A stretch of 64,000 nt of DNA from Hemicordylus capensis (GCF_027244095.1 NC_069657.1:240104674-240168673), one strand, 5' to 3'; numbered from the stretch's first letter, positions 1 through 11,220 are shown. The notes: generated by a model not told the origin, from the letters alone. Program-made: numbers and translations.

Positions 1-170
1 CGAGCTGATCTCCCTTCCAAACAGGGCCACACAGCCCCGTTTGGGAGGGAGACCACCTCTCCCACGTCTGACTTGAGACGCAGGGACATGGCTAGCCAGG
101 CCCCTGCATCTGACGTCAGATGTGGGGGGTGGGGCCAGGGGGCCACCACTAGCCTCCCTACAATCCTGCT
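1..170. repeat. GC-rich interspersed repeat, copy 1 (cut by the window edge)
   Basis: This segment, with paired motifs like CTCCCTTCCAAACAGGGCC and CATCTGACGTCAGATG, matches the reverse complement of 11050-11220 almost throughout. A weaker relative lies at 56215-56350. The class is unknown; its left border is outside the window. Confidence 0.65.
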
Positions 171-698
171 ATGCACTCTGTTTTCATGACAAAAGCCTTG
201 GCATACCTCGGCAATTCTCACATTGTTACATTTAGGAAGAAAGACCAGCAACAATGGGATACATGCTGGTCCCTCCCAACACACCCGTTAGACAGCAACG
301 GTCATTTGGAATTTGCCCCCAGGATATGATTTTGGGTATAAGAAGTCCCAACTTCATGATCCAGTGTGCTCCCTTGTGCCTCTCACTTGGGACTCCATCA
401 GGCACTCCTTGCGATTTGCATGTTCCCTTGTATGCTTCACTTGGGACTCCATTGCCTACTCCATCAGCTTTTGGGGGCAACTTACTGTCCACAGGCCATC
501 ACACAAGGCTGTGTTCAGTATTTCATGCCATTTTCCAGATCGGCTTCCTTGCTCAGCCTGATCTGCCCAGTCTTCCTCACTAACACGGGAAGCTGGGTCC
601 AAGGAGAAAGCACTCTCCTGGAATCACCTCCAGCAACAAACCCCCTCCAACCTATTTGCACCCGCCTTGGCAGGTGTTCATTAGTGGTCCCCAGAGGC
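171..698. other. Unclassified non-coding stretch
   Basis: Two local near-repeats of CACTTGGGACTCCAT (about 387-401 and 438-452) suggest a small internal duplication. The overlapping ORFs here do not resemble any protein I know. Confidence 0.5.
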
Positions 699-706
699 CT
701 TCATCC

Positions 707-947
707 TAGGGTTGCCAACTGTCCCTCATTACACAGGATGTCCCTCATTTCAGGGATGAAATGTTGTTCCCTATAGGGAGTGCATTTGTCTCTCATTTAT
801 TCAATAGCATATAATTCAATTACATATACATCAATGATACTCAGGCTCTTGATTGCCACTGCATACACCTCCCAGCCTCACCACACCTCCAACCAGCCCC
901 CACAAACTTGTGTCCCTCATTCTGGCAATGAAATGTTGTCAACCCTA
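707..947. mobile_element. Non-autonomous hAT DNA transposon (MITE), 241 bp
   Basis: The element begins TAGGGTTGCCAAC and ends GTTGTCAACCCTA, giving inverted ends of about 13 bp with one mismatch. It is flanked by an exact 8-bp target duplication CTTCATCC at 699-706 and 948-955. Eight-base duplications are the hAT hallmark. It has no coding capacity; the ORFs across it are chance. Confidence 0.88.
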
Positions 948-1459
948 CTTCATCCAGACCAGGTGATATGAGCCTTTGCCCACTCCTTGGGCCCCAAATC
1001 TATCTCTGTTCCCCTTTCTTAGATCCAACCCCCCTCCGTCTCTAAAAGACTCTTTCTCTCACCCACCTGGGAACTTACATAATTAGGATTCTAAACTAAA
1101 ACACCTCATTGTAGTTAAATGTATTTTTGATAGTAATATTGCTTCAACCACACATTTCTCCTCTGATACAATAAATATCTTCTTTTTATTTTGAAACTTA
1201 AATCTTGTCTCAGTCCAACTCATTTCCTGCATCCACAGCTTTGCACAAATTAAAACTTAGGTTAACCTGTTCCTTTCTGAGCTAATTTTCCCCACATGAG
1301 CACAAAAGGTAGATTTCGGGGTGTTCACCAATCACTAACAGGTTTTAAATTTTATTAGGTTTCACTAGCAGGTTTTTTTATTTTGCAACCTTTTTTGTCC
1401 AGGACGGTTGTGTCCAGGAATTCTCTCTCACAAATATGACAACTGTAACTGAACTGTTT

Positions 1460-1612
1460 GGGAAAAGGCTGCAAGCAGTTTCCCCTGTAACTGGGATTCC
1501 CATATGTTGCTAAGTATAATGCCCAGCAGCTCCAGCTGCAATCACCTTTTGCTAGAGATTATGCGAGTTGTAATCAACAACATCTGGGAATCCCTGTTAG
1601 AGGAAACAATGG
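1460..1612. mobile_element. Degenerate palindromic hAT MITE
   Basis: The right half (AACATCTGGGAATCCCTGTTAG) is close to the right half of the well-bordered MITE at 36098-36233; the left half is decayed. No clean target duplication is visible, so this is an older copy of the family. Confidence 0.55.
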
Positions 1613-4058
1613 TTGCAAGAGTGGTCCTATAGGAGAGCGAGTATAATGTAACTGCCTCTGTTAAACAGGATTGATCTGTAATTCATGTCGCCACCCCACT
1701 ATCAGTAGGTGTCAGAGCAGAAGGTGGTCTGCTGGAGGATGAGAAGCTCTTAACATTTTGTTTCATTTAAAATATATTTTCAATTGCATATTTCTTAATG
1801 TTATTAATTTTTCAATTGTATAGTTTTGGTTTGGTTTTTTTAAAACGTATGATCTCATCTGTTCTGAAGGTCTTTTATTACTTTATATTAAAGGTCACCT
1901 GATCTTGTTTCACCTCTCATGATTTCCAGACCAAATGTACAGATGTTCAAGGAAACCCCTGTTTCCACCATGTGAAATAATGTTCCTGAGAGGTACCATT
2001 AATCTGACCACTGCCTCCCATGATAAGTTTCTGTCCTTGTCCTTCTCAAATTAGCAGAAGGGAGCAAAATGAAGGATAATGGTGGCAGCAAAATTAAGAC
2101 CCAAACACTTTTTAACTTTGTTACTTTTCATCCACCCCTCCACTCCTGCTTCTCTTCTAGGGTACACTGACGTTACAATCATAAACTTGTTTTAAATTTG
2201 TTTGAATGTCATGAGGGTATCTAGCTGGCAGCACACAAACCTATTGAGATAGTTTGGAACGTATGGAGCAATGTCACTGATGGAGCTTCAAGGCACTGGG
2301 GATCTCTTATTTCTGCCTGAATAAGTCACTGCAATCTCTTTCCACCACATCAATCCTTTTTGCTGGTCAGTATACACATTTTTCTAGGGCCCAAGAATAA
2401 AAGGCACCCATTTGAGAAGTTATGGAATTGAAATTCAGAGAGCCAGAAGATCAGAAATACATTCGTTTCTCCAATACTGAAAAACAAAAATGAAAAAGAA
2501 GGTAATTGGTGCTGTTCAGCTGCCACGATTAGAGACATTATTTCATGGAGTTCAGGGGAAGGCTACACTTTATTTCACATTTATTCATTTTGCCTGAAAA
2601 CATAGTAAAGAGGATACACTTGGAAAGTATGTGTTTTGCAAGTCAGAAAGATCATGCTGGTACTTGGTAAGGATGGAAACAAGCTGTGAATGATGTTTAA
2701 AAACTTCCTTTAAAAATGTTTTGATAAAGAATTCTAGATGAGACAAGTCCAGGGTGCCATTTAGAGAGGGCAGAAGAGGAAATTCTCTGGAGTGCTTATT
2801 TCCCCTAGTTATTACATATGAGAAGCATGCATAGTATAAAAAGTAACCCCAACATTCTTAATAAACACTTGGATTTTTGGAATTTAAGTTTGAACATATT
2901 ATCCTAGTGCACAACACTGGCCTTTGTTGTAAAGCATGCCCCCTTACTGAAATTGACTGGAGAAGAGGCATTCACTAATGGAATTAGACATTGGACATTA
3001 GCTAACGGAGACAAGCCAGTGAAGACTAGTCATTTCCTAGAATAATAAATATGAGTATTTTCCCATTTTGGATGCATTTGGTCACAGGGGTTTCTTTGAG
3101 GGCCCAGTTCCCCAAAATAATGTTTCAATGGCATAGAGCTTACATGCCCCTTTCCCTTTTTGTCCCCACCAAAAACGTCCCAGTTATACATGAAAATCAA
3201 CAGGACCCCTATATTGGTTTGTACTTCTTAGTAATACAACACCTCCCGTTTTCTTTAGAGACAGCAAGTGGTGGGTCCCCTCCATTTTTTTTTTTTTAAA
3301 GACCCTTCAAGGATTCAGGGCCTGTTCTCACAGCGATTTAACCCCTTGGCAGCTGTGACGAAAGCCTCCTGGTGTTCTCCAGCTGTGTGAGGCCAGGGCC
3401 CCAGTGCCCCCCTCTTGTCTCTCACTCTCCGTTGGTTTGTGGTAGACCCAGCCAGTGCTCCAGGAAAGCATAAGATCTTGTGTAGTATTCACACAGAATA
3501 ACTCCAGGCAGACACAGACACCCAACTGAGTTCTTAACAAAGCATTTTCATTAACAAACATACTAAGTAAAGATAGCAGATACAAGAGTATGAGCTATAG
3601 AGTTTTTTCTGGTGTCTGAAGACAATACAAGAGAAGTTTGAAGAAGCATTTTTTGTTTGGATTCACAAAAGCCAGGCTACAGAGGCCTAGTTAGTCTTCT
3701 CTTGATTTCCTGCAATACCTGGCCTGGATTATCCTCATACACTACCAAGTTACAACTTCCACAAAAAAACATGAACTGGACCTCTAAACACTACAAATAG
3801 CATAGCAGATTCAGCATACTCTAGTACCGAGTGAAACCTAACTGCAGATTCATTAAACAATTCAAATATATCTAATAGAAAGGAGTCCCATTGTCCATAT
3901 AGGATTCAGTGGGAGGAGCAGAATGTGAAAGCACTACTTCTGACACATACACCCCACACACAAGTTCACAACCTAACCCAGATCATCTGGCTAGATATCC
4001 AGCATCATGGCCAGGCTCTATTCTGCCTGTGCATTTTGCAAAAAGGGAATGGTTCGGA
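1613..4058. other. Intergenic sequence without recognisable gene
   Basis: No exon or classifiable transposon was seen. The stretch from about 3330 to 4040 has a different, more GC-rich composition than its neighbours and could be part of an old repeat, but I cannot assign a family. Confidence 0.5.
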
Positions 4059-4930
4059 GTAGGGGTGTGCACAAACTGTTTGACATCGAAGTGGTTCGCA
4101 ACGAACCAGGCCAATTTGACAGTTTGATTGCGAACTAAACCAGACTCCAAGAGAGGTGGTTCAGTCTGCGATCGAACTGGACCAAGCCTGATCCACTGCA
4201 GACTAGTTCAACCCAGTTTGACAGACTATGCTTCCCTTTGTAGGCATCTTGTAACACATGTGAAGTGATCATAAAAAATAAAATAAAAAATAATATATAA
4301 AATAAAACAGGAATCCATTTACATTGTAAAAGATTCCCCTTTACATGCAAAGGGGAATCCTGCCTTTAAAAGGCTTCTAAGGGTGTCTGGGGCAGCGGCA
4401 AAAGGACACCTTTAAAAGAATGTGCTTATCTAATCCTTGAAACCCTGTTGCTCCCCCCAGCAATCCGGCGGCACAACTCCGGCCTCTGCGCATCCCTGGC
4501 AGGCGGGGGGAGTGCTGGGGTTTCAGAGAACAGCCACCGCCAGATTCAGTAAGCACCTACTTTTAAAGGTGCCCTTTCGCGCGCGCACACACACACACAC
4601 ACACCCTCCCACACCCTTAGAAGCCTTTTAAAGGCAGGATTCTCCTTTGCTTGTAAATGGGAATCCTCACTGGATTCCTCCAAAAATTTATTGAAGCTTC
4701 TAAAGCTTGTAGCTTATGATGGTTTTCCTGGATCGCTGCTAACCCTTATGCTGGTAATATGTGCCTGGCCATACCAGCTCTCTGTTACTGCTGCTACAGA
4801 AATAGGAAATGAAAAACAGTGTGATGACTACATCTTTCAAGGTAGTGGTGGGGCCAGAATGCTTATCCCCACTTCCCACACATTCATTTTTATTTTTTAT
4901 GATCACTTCACATGTGTTACAAGATGTAAC
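4059..4930. mobile_element. Fold-back (palindromic) transposon remnant with GTAGGGGTGTGCAC end
   Basis: Two nested pairs of inverted arms are visible: 4245-4285 with about 4887-4926 (around TGTAACACATGTGAAGTGAT) and 4332-4382 with 4615-4667 (around CCTGCCTTTAAAAGGCTTCT). The right spacing is about 175 bp longer than the left, so an insertion probably lies within 4690-4885. The left end (TAGGGGTGTGCA) recurs at other sites (6586, 31055, and inverted at 16830 and 34614), defining a family rich in GGTTCGAA-like words. It has no transposase. The right terminus was not found. Confidence 0.6.
4578..4603. repeat. (GC)n/(CA)n microsatellite
   Basis: A CG-then-CA dinucleotide run, lying near the centre of the fold-back element. 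Confidence 0.8.
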
Positions 4931-5770
4931 ACATTCCTGTGTTAATTTTTGTGTAAGAATTAGAGTGTAATCTCAGCTTTTAATATACAGGTTTGTTAGT
5001 TTGTTTCATATTTTGATGTGTACAAGGCAGCTTCAGCCGACTGCAACTTCCCAGCAATACATAGTTTGACATGAGTCAAACTACAGTAGATGCAACATTA
5101 AATGTGTCATTGTCTAGTATTTTCACTGTCAAATTGGAGTTGCATGGGGGCCCAGTCCAAATCAGGACCAGTAGAGGTATTCAATCCTTTTGTTTTATGC
5201 TACTTTCCTGCTAACATTTGTCCCACAAGCTGCTATTAGCCCACAAAGGTGAGAAAACATTATGTGTAATATCGCACTTATTACTACTAGCATATGAAGA
5301 ATTGTAGGGTGAAAAATCCTCATGACAAACAAAGCAAATGGGCATTGATTGTTAACTTGAAATCACCCACCATCCTGCTGGAAACATCACTACTCTGGTC
5401 TTTCTTTCCCAGGTTAGTAAAATAAAATTCATCTTCAAGCATGCTTTTTTGTCATTTGTAGAGGTCGAAGCCTATTGCTGCTTTCTGGATTCAGGGCCCA
5501 TATTCCTTCCAAATACAAGACAGATAAGACCCTTCTCTTATCTCCAGCAGAAGAGAAAGAATCAAGGTCTTGGTAAGAGGTCAAACTCCATAGCCGGTAG
5601 GATTAGTGGAATTAGCTGACACAGGAGATACATGGAAGGCATTCATATACTTATAGGTGGCTTACACAGGTAACAATTCCAAAATGGCTTAGCAAGACCA
5701 AAACCACAAATACTTATTCAAGAAGAGCTTCTGCTGTACCTTTGGGTAATAAGCATAATACGTGGCATTT
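4931..5770. other. Intergenic sequence, nothing recognised
   Basis: AT-rich unique-looking DNA with no exon or repeat that I recognise. Confidence 0.5.
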
Positions 5771-5774
5771 GAAT

Positions 5775-5998
5775 CACACTTCCAAGTGTTCAAAGTGTTT
5801 CACATGAATTGTCTTGTGTTGCAGTTCTTACAACAACCCTGTAAAGTAATTTAAAGTATCCCCATATTGCAGCTGAGGAACTGAAACAGAGAGGCTTTCT
5901 GAAGGCCACCTAAGTGAGTTCATGACAAAGTGAGATTTGAACCAGGGATGTCCTGATTCATAATTTAGTGTCTTAACCACTACACTACTGTGGTACTA
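5775..5998 (-). mobile_element. Old MIR/tRNA-type SINE
   Basis: On the - strand it starts with a tRNA-like head (GTAGTGTAGTGGTTAAGAC and a box B with GGTTCAAATC), followed by a body containing the complement of ACAACAACCCTGTAAAGTA and CAGCTGAGGAACTGAAAC, as in MIR-type core SINEs. It is strongly diverged. Confidence 0.65.
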
Positions 5999-6085
5999 TT
6001 TGGCTTTGCACAGAACTAGGATGACATCTAAGAGTTCTTTTAACCAAACTGGCACATTGAGCATATAGGTTGAATAAATGTAATA

Positions 6086-6220
6086 CAGGGTTTCTTAATC
6101 TTGGGCCCACAGATGTTGTTGGACTACAACTCCCAGAATCCCCAGACATGGCCTTTGTGGCTGGGGGTTCTGGGAGTTATAGTCCAACAACATCTGGGGG
6201 CCCAAGGTTAAGAAACCCTG
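6086..6220. mobile_element. Palindromic hAT MITE, 135 bp, intact borders
   Basis: The whole element is an imperfect palindrome: CAGGGTTTCTTAATCTTGGG at the left end pairs with CCCAAGGTTAAGAAACCCTG at the right end, and a core ACTACAACTCCCAGAA pairs with TTCTGGGAGTTATAGT. An exact 8-bp duplication ATGTAATA flanks it (6078-6085 and 6221-6228). RNA from it would form a single long hairpin. Confidence 0.92.
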
Positions 6221-6585
6221 ATGTAATATTCAGCATGTGGTGAAATGCTCAAGCAATGACTTCACCATGTGCCCAACTCACAACTTAAATCACAATTCCA
6301 CTGAGGGTCCCTTCTACATTCCCAAAGCAGTGTAGGGACTGCTTTCCTGCAGCTTCTTCTTATATTGATGAATGGAAGTCTGGAACAACATTGGAGGCAT
6401 GAGTGTCCAGGGGGTCCCACTGAATTCAACGGAGTTTGCTCCCCAGGTAAATGGGTATAGGATTGCAGCTTTTGCCCCCCTCCCTGGAAAATGTCCTGCA
6501 GGTGCCCATGATTTGACGTGTGACTGGAGGGGCCAAACACACAAGCTCTTCCCATGCACTCAGTGTGCAGGGGGTCTTCAGAAGT

Positions 6586-6870
6586 AGGGATGTGCCAAAA
6601 TGCTACTTGCCTGGCCAAATCACAGGCACCATCCTTTAAAACTGAAGTCTCACAGCCCCTTTAAAGTGAAGGAGAGCAGGTCCATACCTGTTCCTCCTCC
6701 GCTCACCACCATTGCTGCCATCCCCGCACTATCCCCAGCTATGCCATTGCCCACACTCCAGTGGGGTGTCTCCCACCTGCCCCTGCATGGCGCCGGCACG
6801 CATATGGCCCTCAAGCATGTGCAGCAGCCATTTGCATGGTCAGCAACCAAAAACATTATACAGACCCACT
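6586..6870. mobile_element. Fragment of the TAGGG(G/A)TGTGC-ended repeat family
   Basis: It begins TAGGGATGTGCCAAAATG and continues through a C-rich body with tracts like those at 16.5 kb and 34.2 kb (GCATGTGCAGCAGCCATTTGC). The right end is not clear. Confidence 0.4.
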
Positions 6871-6959
6871 CAGCTCGTGTTCCCACCGTGTTGTGTTTGT
6901 TGAGGGACTCGATTCAATATCTTGAGCTTGACATAGTTATGGGTTACAATTCTGGACTC

Positions 6960-7237
6960 ATGCTTCTGCTTCAAAGCAATACACAGAATAGAATGATCGG
7001 ATTTAAGACTTGGGTGGTACCTTGGAGGTCTTCTGGGCCAACCCCCACTCAGTGCAGAAAACTGCTACAGCTTCCCTGACAGATGATTGTCCAGCCTCTG
7101 TTTGGAAACCTTCAGCAATGTTAGCCCTCCACTGCACAAGGCAGAGTGCTCCACTCTCGAACAGTTCCTCTGCTCTTAGAGTTAGGGAATTCTTCCAAAT
7201 ACCTAGCCAAAATTGGCTTCCTTGTCATTTCAAACTA
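6960..7237 (-). mobile_element. CR1 LINE, 3' portion (left half, split by the Helitron-like insert)
   Basis: Contains GATGATTGTCCAGCCTCTGT and CTTAGAGTTAGGGAATTCTTCC, which are typical of the 3' coding/UTR region of vertebrate CR1/L3 elements read on the opposite strand. The sequence resumes after the insert at 7759. Confidence 0.7.
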
Positions 7238-7758
7238 TCTATCTATCTACCTACCTACCTACCTACCTAATTCTCTTAAATGTACCCGTCGCTAATCCCA
7301 TGTGTGGCAGCTCTCGCGAGAGCGACAGGGACAGGAGGAGAAGAGGTAGCTGCTAGTCTGGCCAGCCGTGCAGGGGAAGTGGTGGCCGCCAGGACGTTCA
7401 GCTGCACAGGGGAAGCAGTGGCTGCCAGGTTGGCAGGCAGCTGCACAGGAGAAGCAGCCATCAGCAGGCGGCTGCAAAGGAGAAGCAGCCACCGCCAGGC
7501 CAGCAGACAGCTGGTCAAGGAGAAGCGGTGGCCGGCCGCTGAGGAAAAGCAGTCTGGCCACCGAGGGAGAACAGACTGCGGGGGGAGAACAAAATGGGGC
7601 TGGAGGGGGAAAGAAAGAAATGGGGCTGGAGGGGGAGGAAGAAATGGGGCTGGAGGGGAGAGAAAGAAATGGGGCTGAAGGGGGGAGAAAGAAATGAAGA
7701 TGGGGGAGGAGAGACAGGGAGAACTAGGGGCACAGATGCTCTGCGCCAGGTCAGCAAG
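7238..7758. mobile_element. Helitron-like non-autonomous element, 521 bp
   Basis: It begins TCTATCTATC after an A and ends in ATGCTCTGCGCCAGGTCAGC plus AAG before a T. The same 3' motif is found at 30501-30528 with a perfect hairpin and CTAG end. It makes no target duplication and cleanly interrupts the CR1 element. The interior is GC-rich, first with degenerate repeats around GGAGAAGCAGC and then with the 25-bp tandem array at 7590-7697. Apparent ORFs are by-products of these repeats. Confidence 0.6.
7590..7697. repeat. Minisatellite, about 25 bp x 4
   Basis: Four consecutive units start AAATGGGGCTG and end in a GA-rich tract. The translated pattern (MGLEGE, KKWGWRG) is an artefact of the repeat. 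Confidence 0.85.
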
Positions 7759-8130
7759 TTAGTTCTAATCTGTAAACAGCAACAGAGAAGTTATCTCCTT
7801 CAATGGGATACCCTTCAGGTATTTGTCCATTAGATGGCTAAAACAGCACCCACCCCCACCACTTAGTCGTCTCTTCTCCAGATTAAACATCCCCAGCTCT
7901 TTTAACTGGCCCTCACAAGACTTGGTTTCCAGACCCCTCACCATCTTTCCTACCCGCATCTGAATCTGTTCCAGATTCTCAACACCTTTCTTAGAATGTG
8001 GGGTCCAGAATTGGACCCAGTATTTCAAGTGAGGTCTGACCTGTGCAGAATCAAGAACTGCTCCTGATCTGGCCGTTATCTCTCCATCCATGCAGCTTAA
8101 GAGTGCATTTGCTTTTTTAACAGTCGCATC
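7759..8130 (-). mobile_element. CR1 LINE, C-terminal reverse-transcriptase region (right half)
   Basis: On the - strand 8091-7765 reads ...QVRPHLKYWVQFWTPHSKKG then VENLEQIQMRVGKMVRGLET and LKELGMFNLEKRRLSGG, the classic CR1 thumb/C-terminal block (RPHLEYCVQFWSP...LEKRRLRGD). It is 5'-truncated; the 3' continuation lies at 6960-7237 beyond the insert. Confidence 0.88.
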
Positions 8131-8883
8131 ACACTGTTGTGTGGTTTAATAACTATTGAACTAAATATTGGCTGAAGATAATAATGTTCAGTTATTTAAA
8201 ACTGAACACACAACGCAGTTTCTAAGCAACCCTTTTGTTTGAATAGCTTAGTTAGACCTGCTGTGTGAAGCTACCCTTGACAAAAGCCATCTGACTGATT
8301 TTACACTGTCAATCACCCTCCTCTTCAATGAATTTTAAACACACCCTTCCAACTTTGGGCCCAGAGATTCATCTAGTCCTCCAACCCACTGAACTAAAAC
8401 CATGTCCAGCTGTCTCTGGCCAATCCTGTACACTTTGCCATCCACAATGACATCCAAAAGTAATGGCATATAGCATGGAACTCAGGCCCCATTCACATGG
8501 AGCGTCAAACCACGGGTAGACAAAGCTGCGGTTAATCTGTGAAGCCAAGAATCCTGCTGCCGAAGATTGATCGACTGCAGTTCCTGGTCAACCTCTGGCT
8601 CCTTCTGGGCAGAGGAACCCCTCCCTCCTCCTATTCCACCCCAGCTGCCTCCCAGAAAGCGTCATTCCGCTCATGTAGCCAGACTGTGGGCAAGGCATCA
8701 GCACATCAGGAAAGCGGCAACTATTGGCTACCATGTTAGAGGAGGCGTGCTCAGAGTGATAGTGCCCTTTCGGCATAGATTGCCTGCCTGCAGCCGGGGA
8801 AAAGACATTTTAACTCTTTACTCACGCCACTTGCACCACTGCCTGTGCAAGAACACCACACAGTCATGCACAAGCACAATTCT

Positions 8884-8884
<1 letters not shown>

Positions 8885-8918
<34 letters not shown>

Positions 8919-8933
8919 GTTGTTGTTGTTGTT
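8885..8933. repeat. (GAT)n followed by (TTG)n microsatellite
   Basis: Eleven GAT units run straight into about five TTG units at the tail of the adjacent antisense SINE, a common place for such repeats to grow. Confidence 0.9.
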
Positions 8934-9145
8934 ACATTTATATCCCGCTCTTCCTCCAAGGAGCCCAAAGCGGTGTACTACATATTTAAGTTTCTCTTTC
9001 ACAACAACCCTGTGAAGTAGGCTAGGGTGAAAGAGAAGTGACTAGCCCAGAGTCACCCAGCAAGTGTCATGGCTGAATGGGGATTTGAACTCGGGTCTCC
9101 CCGGTCCTAGTCCAGCACTCTAACCACTACACCATGCTGGCTCAC
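8934..9145 (-). mobile_element. tRNA-derived SINE with LINE-type tail
   Basis: Read on the - strand it starts AGCCAGCATGGTGTAGTGGT (box A region), has box B GAGTTCAAATCCC, then the body ...TGACTCTGGGCTAGTCACTT and the tail ending in GGAAGAGCGGGATATAAAT. A sense copy with the same organisation lies at 49790-50012. Confidence 0.85.
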
Positions 9146-9889
9146 TTGATACCCCGGAGGATGGCAAGGGGCACGTTCAGATGGCAATGGGATCTTGTAG
9201 GAGAGATGCAGAACAGCAACTGAGAAATTTGGGTGAGGGGGTGAGGGGTTGGTGGCTGGGTGGCTGGGAGAAGGGATGAGCCACCAGAAAAACGGATGTC
9301 ATGTCGTAGTCGTGTGGCTACTCCTGGAGCCTACGGCAGATCTCATGCAAATTCATTGCAGTTGGCGTTTCTGGGAGCTGTTACCTGCCCAGAAAGGCAG
9401 CACCTGGAGAAGCCATGTGACTGCCACCTTTGGTCAGGAGAAGTGAGGGGGAGTTATGCACGTAGTTTACAATCACTGAACTTAAAAAGGGCAGTCATGG
9501 ATACTCCACTCAGTAGTGATTGCCGTGCAAACCCATACCCCACCATTGGATGGGAACCTACAACCAGCAAGTGGACTCTCCCTAGGGGAAATCAGCTTGC
9601 GGCATTGGAATTAAACATCCAGAAAAATGGCTTTTCACTTCTTGCCGTGAGGTTCCCTGCATACCCCTTGTGGGGGTCCTCTTTTAATCTCCCTGGGAAA
9701 AGACAAACTGTCTTCCCCAGTTGGGGAAGAAGGGATTTGGGGGGCCCTCCCTCCCTCCTCTGGGAAGAGAGGATTGGGCCCATCTCTTCCCACTTTTACT
9801 GGCTAAAAATAGACTGCGCAAGTGTTCCCTCTACTTTGCAGAATGAGTTATGCTCTGGGCGCTGCTCCCCTGTCTAGCTCCTGCATCTG
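9146..9889. other. Interior of the Harbinger element, no gene recognised
   Basis: No protein similarity is seen in any frame, including the 205-codon + strand ORF beginning at 9260; that ORF runs opposite to the transposase and has no recognisable domain. Confidence 0.5.
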
Positions 9890-11026
9890 GTTGCTTCTAC
9901 TCTCATTTGCCTGAAGGGCTGGCGAATCTGGATGGTCCAGCAGCAGGATGTCTCCCGTTGACTCGCAGATGTTGTGAAGGATGCAGCAGGCCACTAGGAC
10001 CTATGGAACCACTCCTCCTCCATATCCAACAAAGTGCAGAGAGCATGCCAACAGGACTTCAGCCTCTCAAAAGCCCACTCCAGTACCATTTAAGAATATA
10101 CACTGCTGTAGTGGAAACTGAAGTTCCTCTCCATGGAGTTCCAAGATTCCAGCAGTGGGTGATGAGCCATTTATGAAGGCTGTATCCTTGCTCCAAATAT
10201 CACAGGCTTGACTGCAACACCACCGAGAATGATGTGGGGTGTAAAAACCAGCCCTCAGTTTTGCTGCAGGAGGGGATTTCCAGAAGATTGCTGTATCGTG
10301 GCTTCTTCCAGACACCCTTGCCCTGCATATATGTCCATGAAATGTCCTTTAGAGTCCACCAGTGCCTGCAGGGTCATGCTGTAGTTGTAAGTAGAACTTG
10401 TGGTTGTAGTACTAGTCATGATGGCCAGGGGGCATCAAAATTTCAACTTGTGTGCTGTCAGTGCACTCTAGAAGGCCTGGAAAGCCCTTCTCCTGGACCT
10501 CTACCACCACCACCACCTGGGGGCTGCCCACCCGAATCACTTCTTCCAGGAACAGCTCATCAGCAGGAGATTAACTTCATGGAAAATCTCACATGCCATG
10601 GAGATGCCTACCACAAACAGGTTGCCGACTGTCGGACAGTTTGTGTTAGAGGCCAACTTGTACAGCGTGATGATCAGCCGCTTCCACACTGGCATGGCAC
10701 AGTGCATGGTGCTATCCTGGAGGTGGATAGTTGGCTCCATTTCACTTGCAAGGAACGCAAAGGTCTCTCTGGAAGCTGCCCATGAACTGCTGGTCATCCC
10801 ACTGCGACACATCTTCCATGGATTGCCAGGTGTTGTCATGTCTTGGCATTGCCCACCATCTATCTGCGGACATGTCCTCCTGCAGAAGGTGCTCCAAGGA
10901 TGTGATTGCTCCTGCATTTCTTTGCACACTTGCAATGGCAGCTCCTAACCATTCAAGCAATCTGTTCCATTTGGTGATGGTAGCACTGAACCTTGCAACT
11001 TCCTCATGGACAGCAGCTGCCCCCAT
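9890..11026 (-). pseudogene. PIF/Harbinger (HARBI1-like) transposase, decayed
   Basis: Read on the - strand, an upstream frame (11026-10742) ends in QWDDQQFMGSFQRDL. The neighbouring frame (to 10537) gives RETFAFLASEMEPTIHLQDS, then MPVWKRLIITLYKLASN and GNLFVVGISMACEIFHEVN, which match the helix-turn-helix-like N-terminal region of Harbinger transposases. A further piece near 10310-10470 reads STYNYSMTLQALVDSKGHFM, the DDE-core block (YSMVLQALVDHKG...). The C-terminal block CCILHNICEST is at about 9955-9990. At least two frame changes separate these pieces, so the gene is dead. Related to the domesticated vertebrate gene HARBI1, but the decay shows that this is a transposon copy. Confidence 0.85.
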
Positions 11027-11049
11027 GCTCCCAAAGTTTCCAAGACAGC

Positions 11050-11220
11050 AGCAAAGGGAGGCTGGCGGCAGCCCATGTGCGGCCGCTAACCCTACCCTCT
11101 GCGTCTGATGTCAGATGCAGGGGCCCAGCTAGCCATGCCACATCTGATGTCAGATGAGGGGGTTGTGGTCTCCCTCTCAAACGGGGCCACGCGGCCCCAT
11201 CTGGAAGGGAGATCGGCCCA
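11050..11220. repeat. GC-rich interspersed repeat, copy 2 (inverted relative to copy 1)
   Basis: Reverse complement of 1-170 with moderate divergence; both carry paired CATCTGA(T/C)GTCAGATG words. It lies just upstream of the transposase start within the Harbinger element. Confidence 0.65.

Noticed and set aside
7280-7697. Overlapping + strand ORFs with repeated GLEGE/WGWRG words
   Set aside because: The pattern comes from the 25-bp minisatellite, not from a repeat protein.
9260-9877. Longest + strand ORF (205 codons) in the left arm
   Set aside because: It lies inside the Harbinger element opposite to its genes, has no recognisable domain, and its amino acid pattern follows the base composition.
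10234-10785. + strand 183-codon ORF as a host gene
   Set aside because: It is antisense to the transposase region, and no domain is seen.
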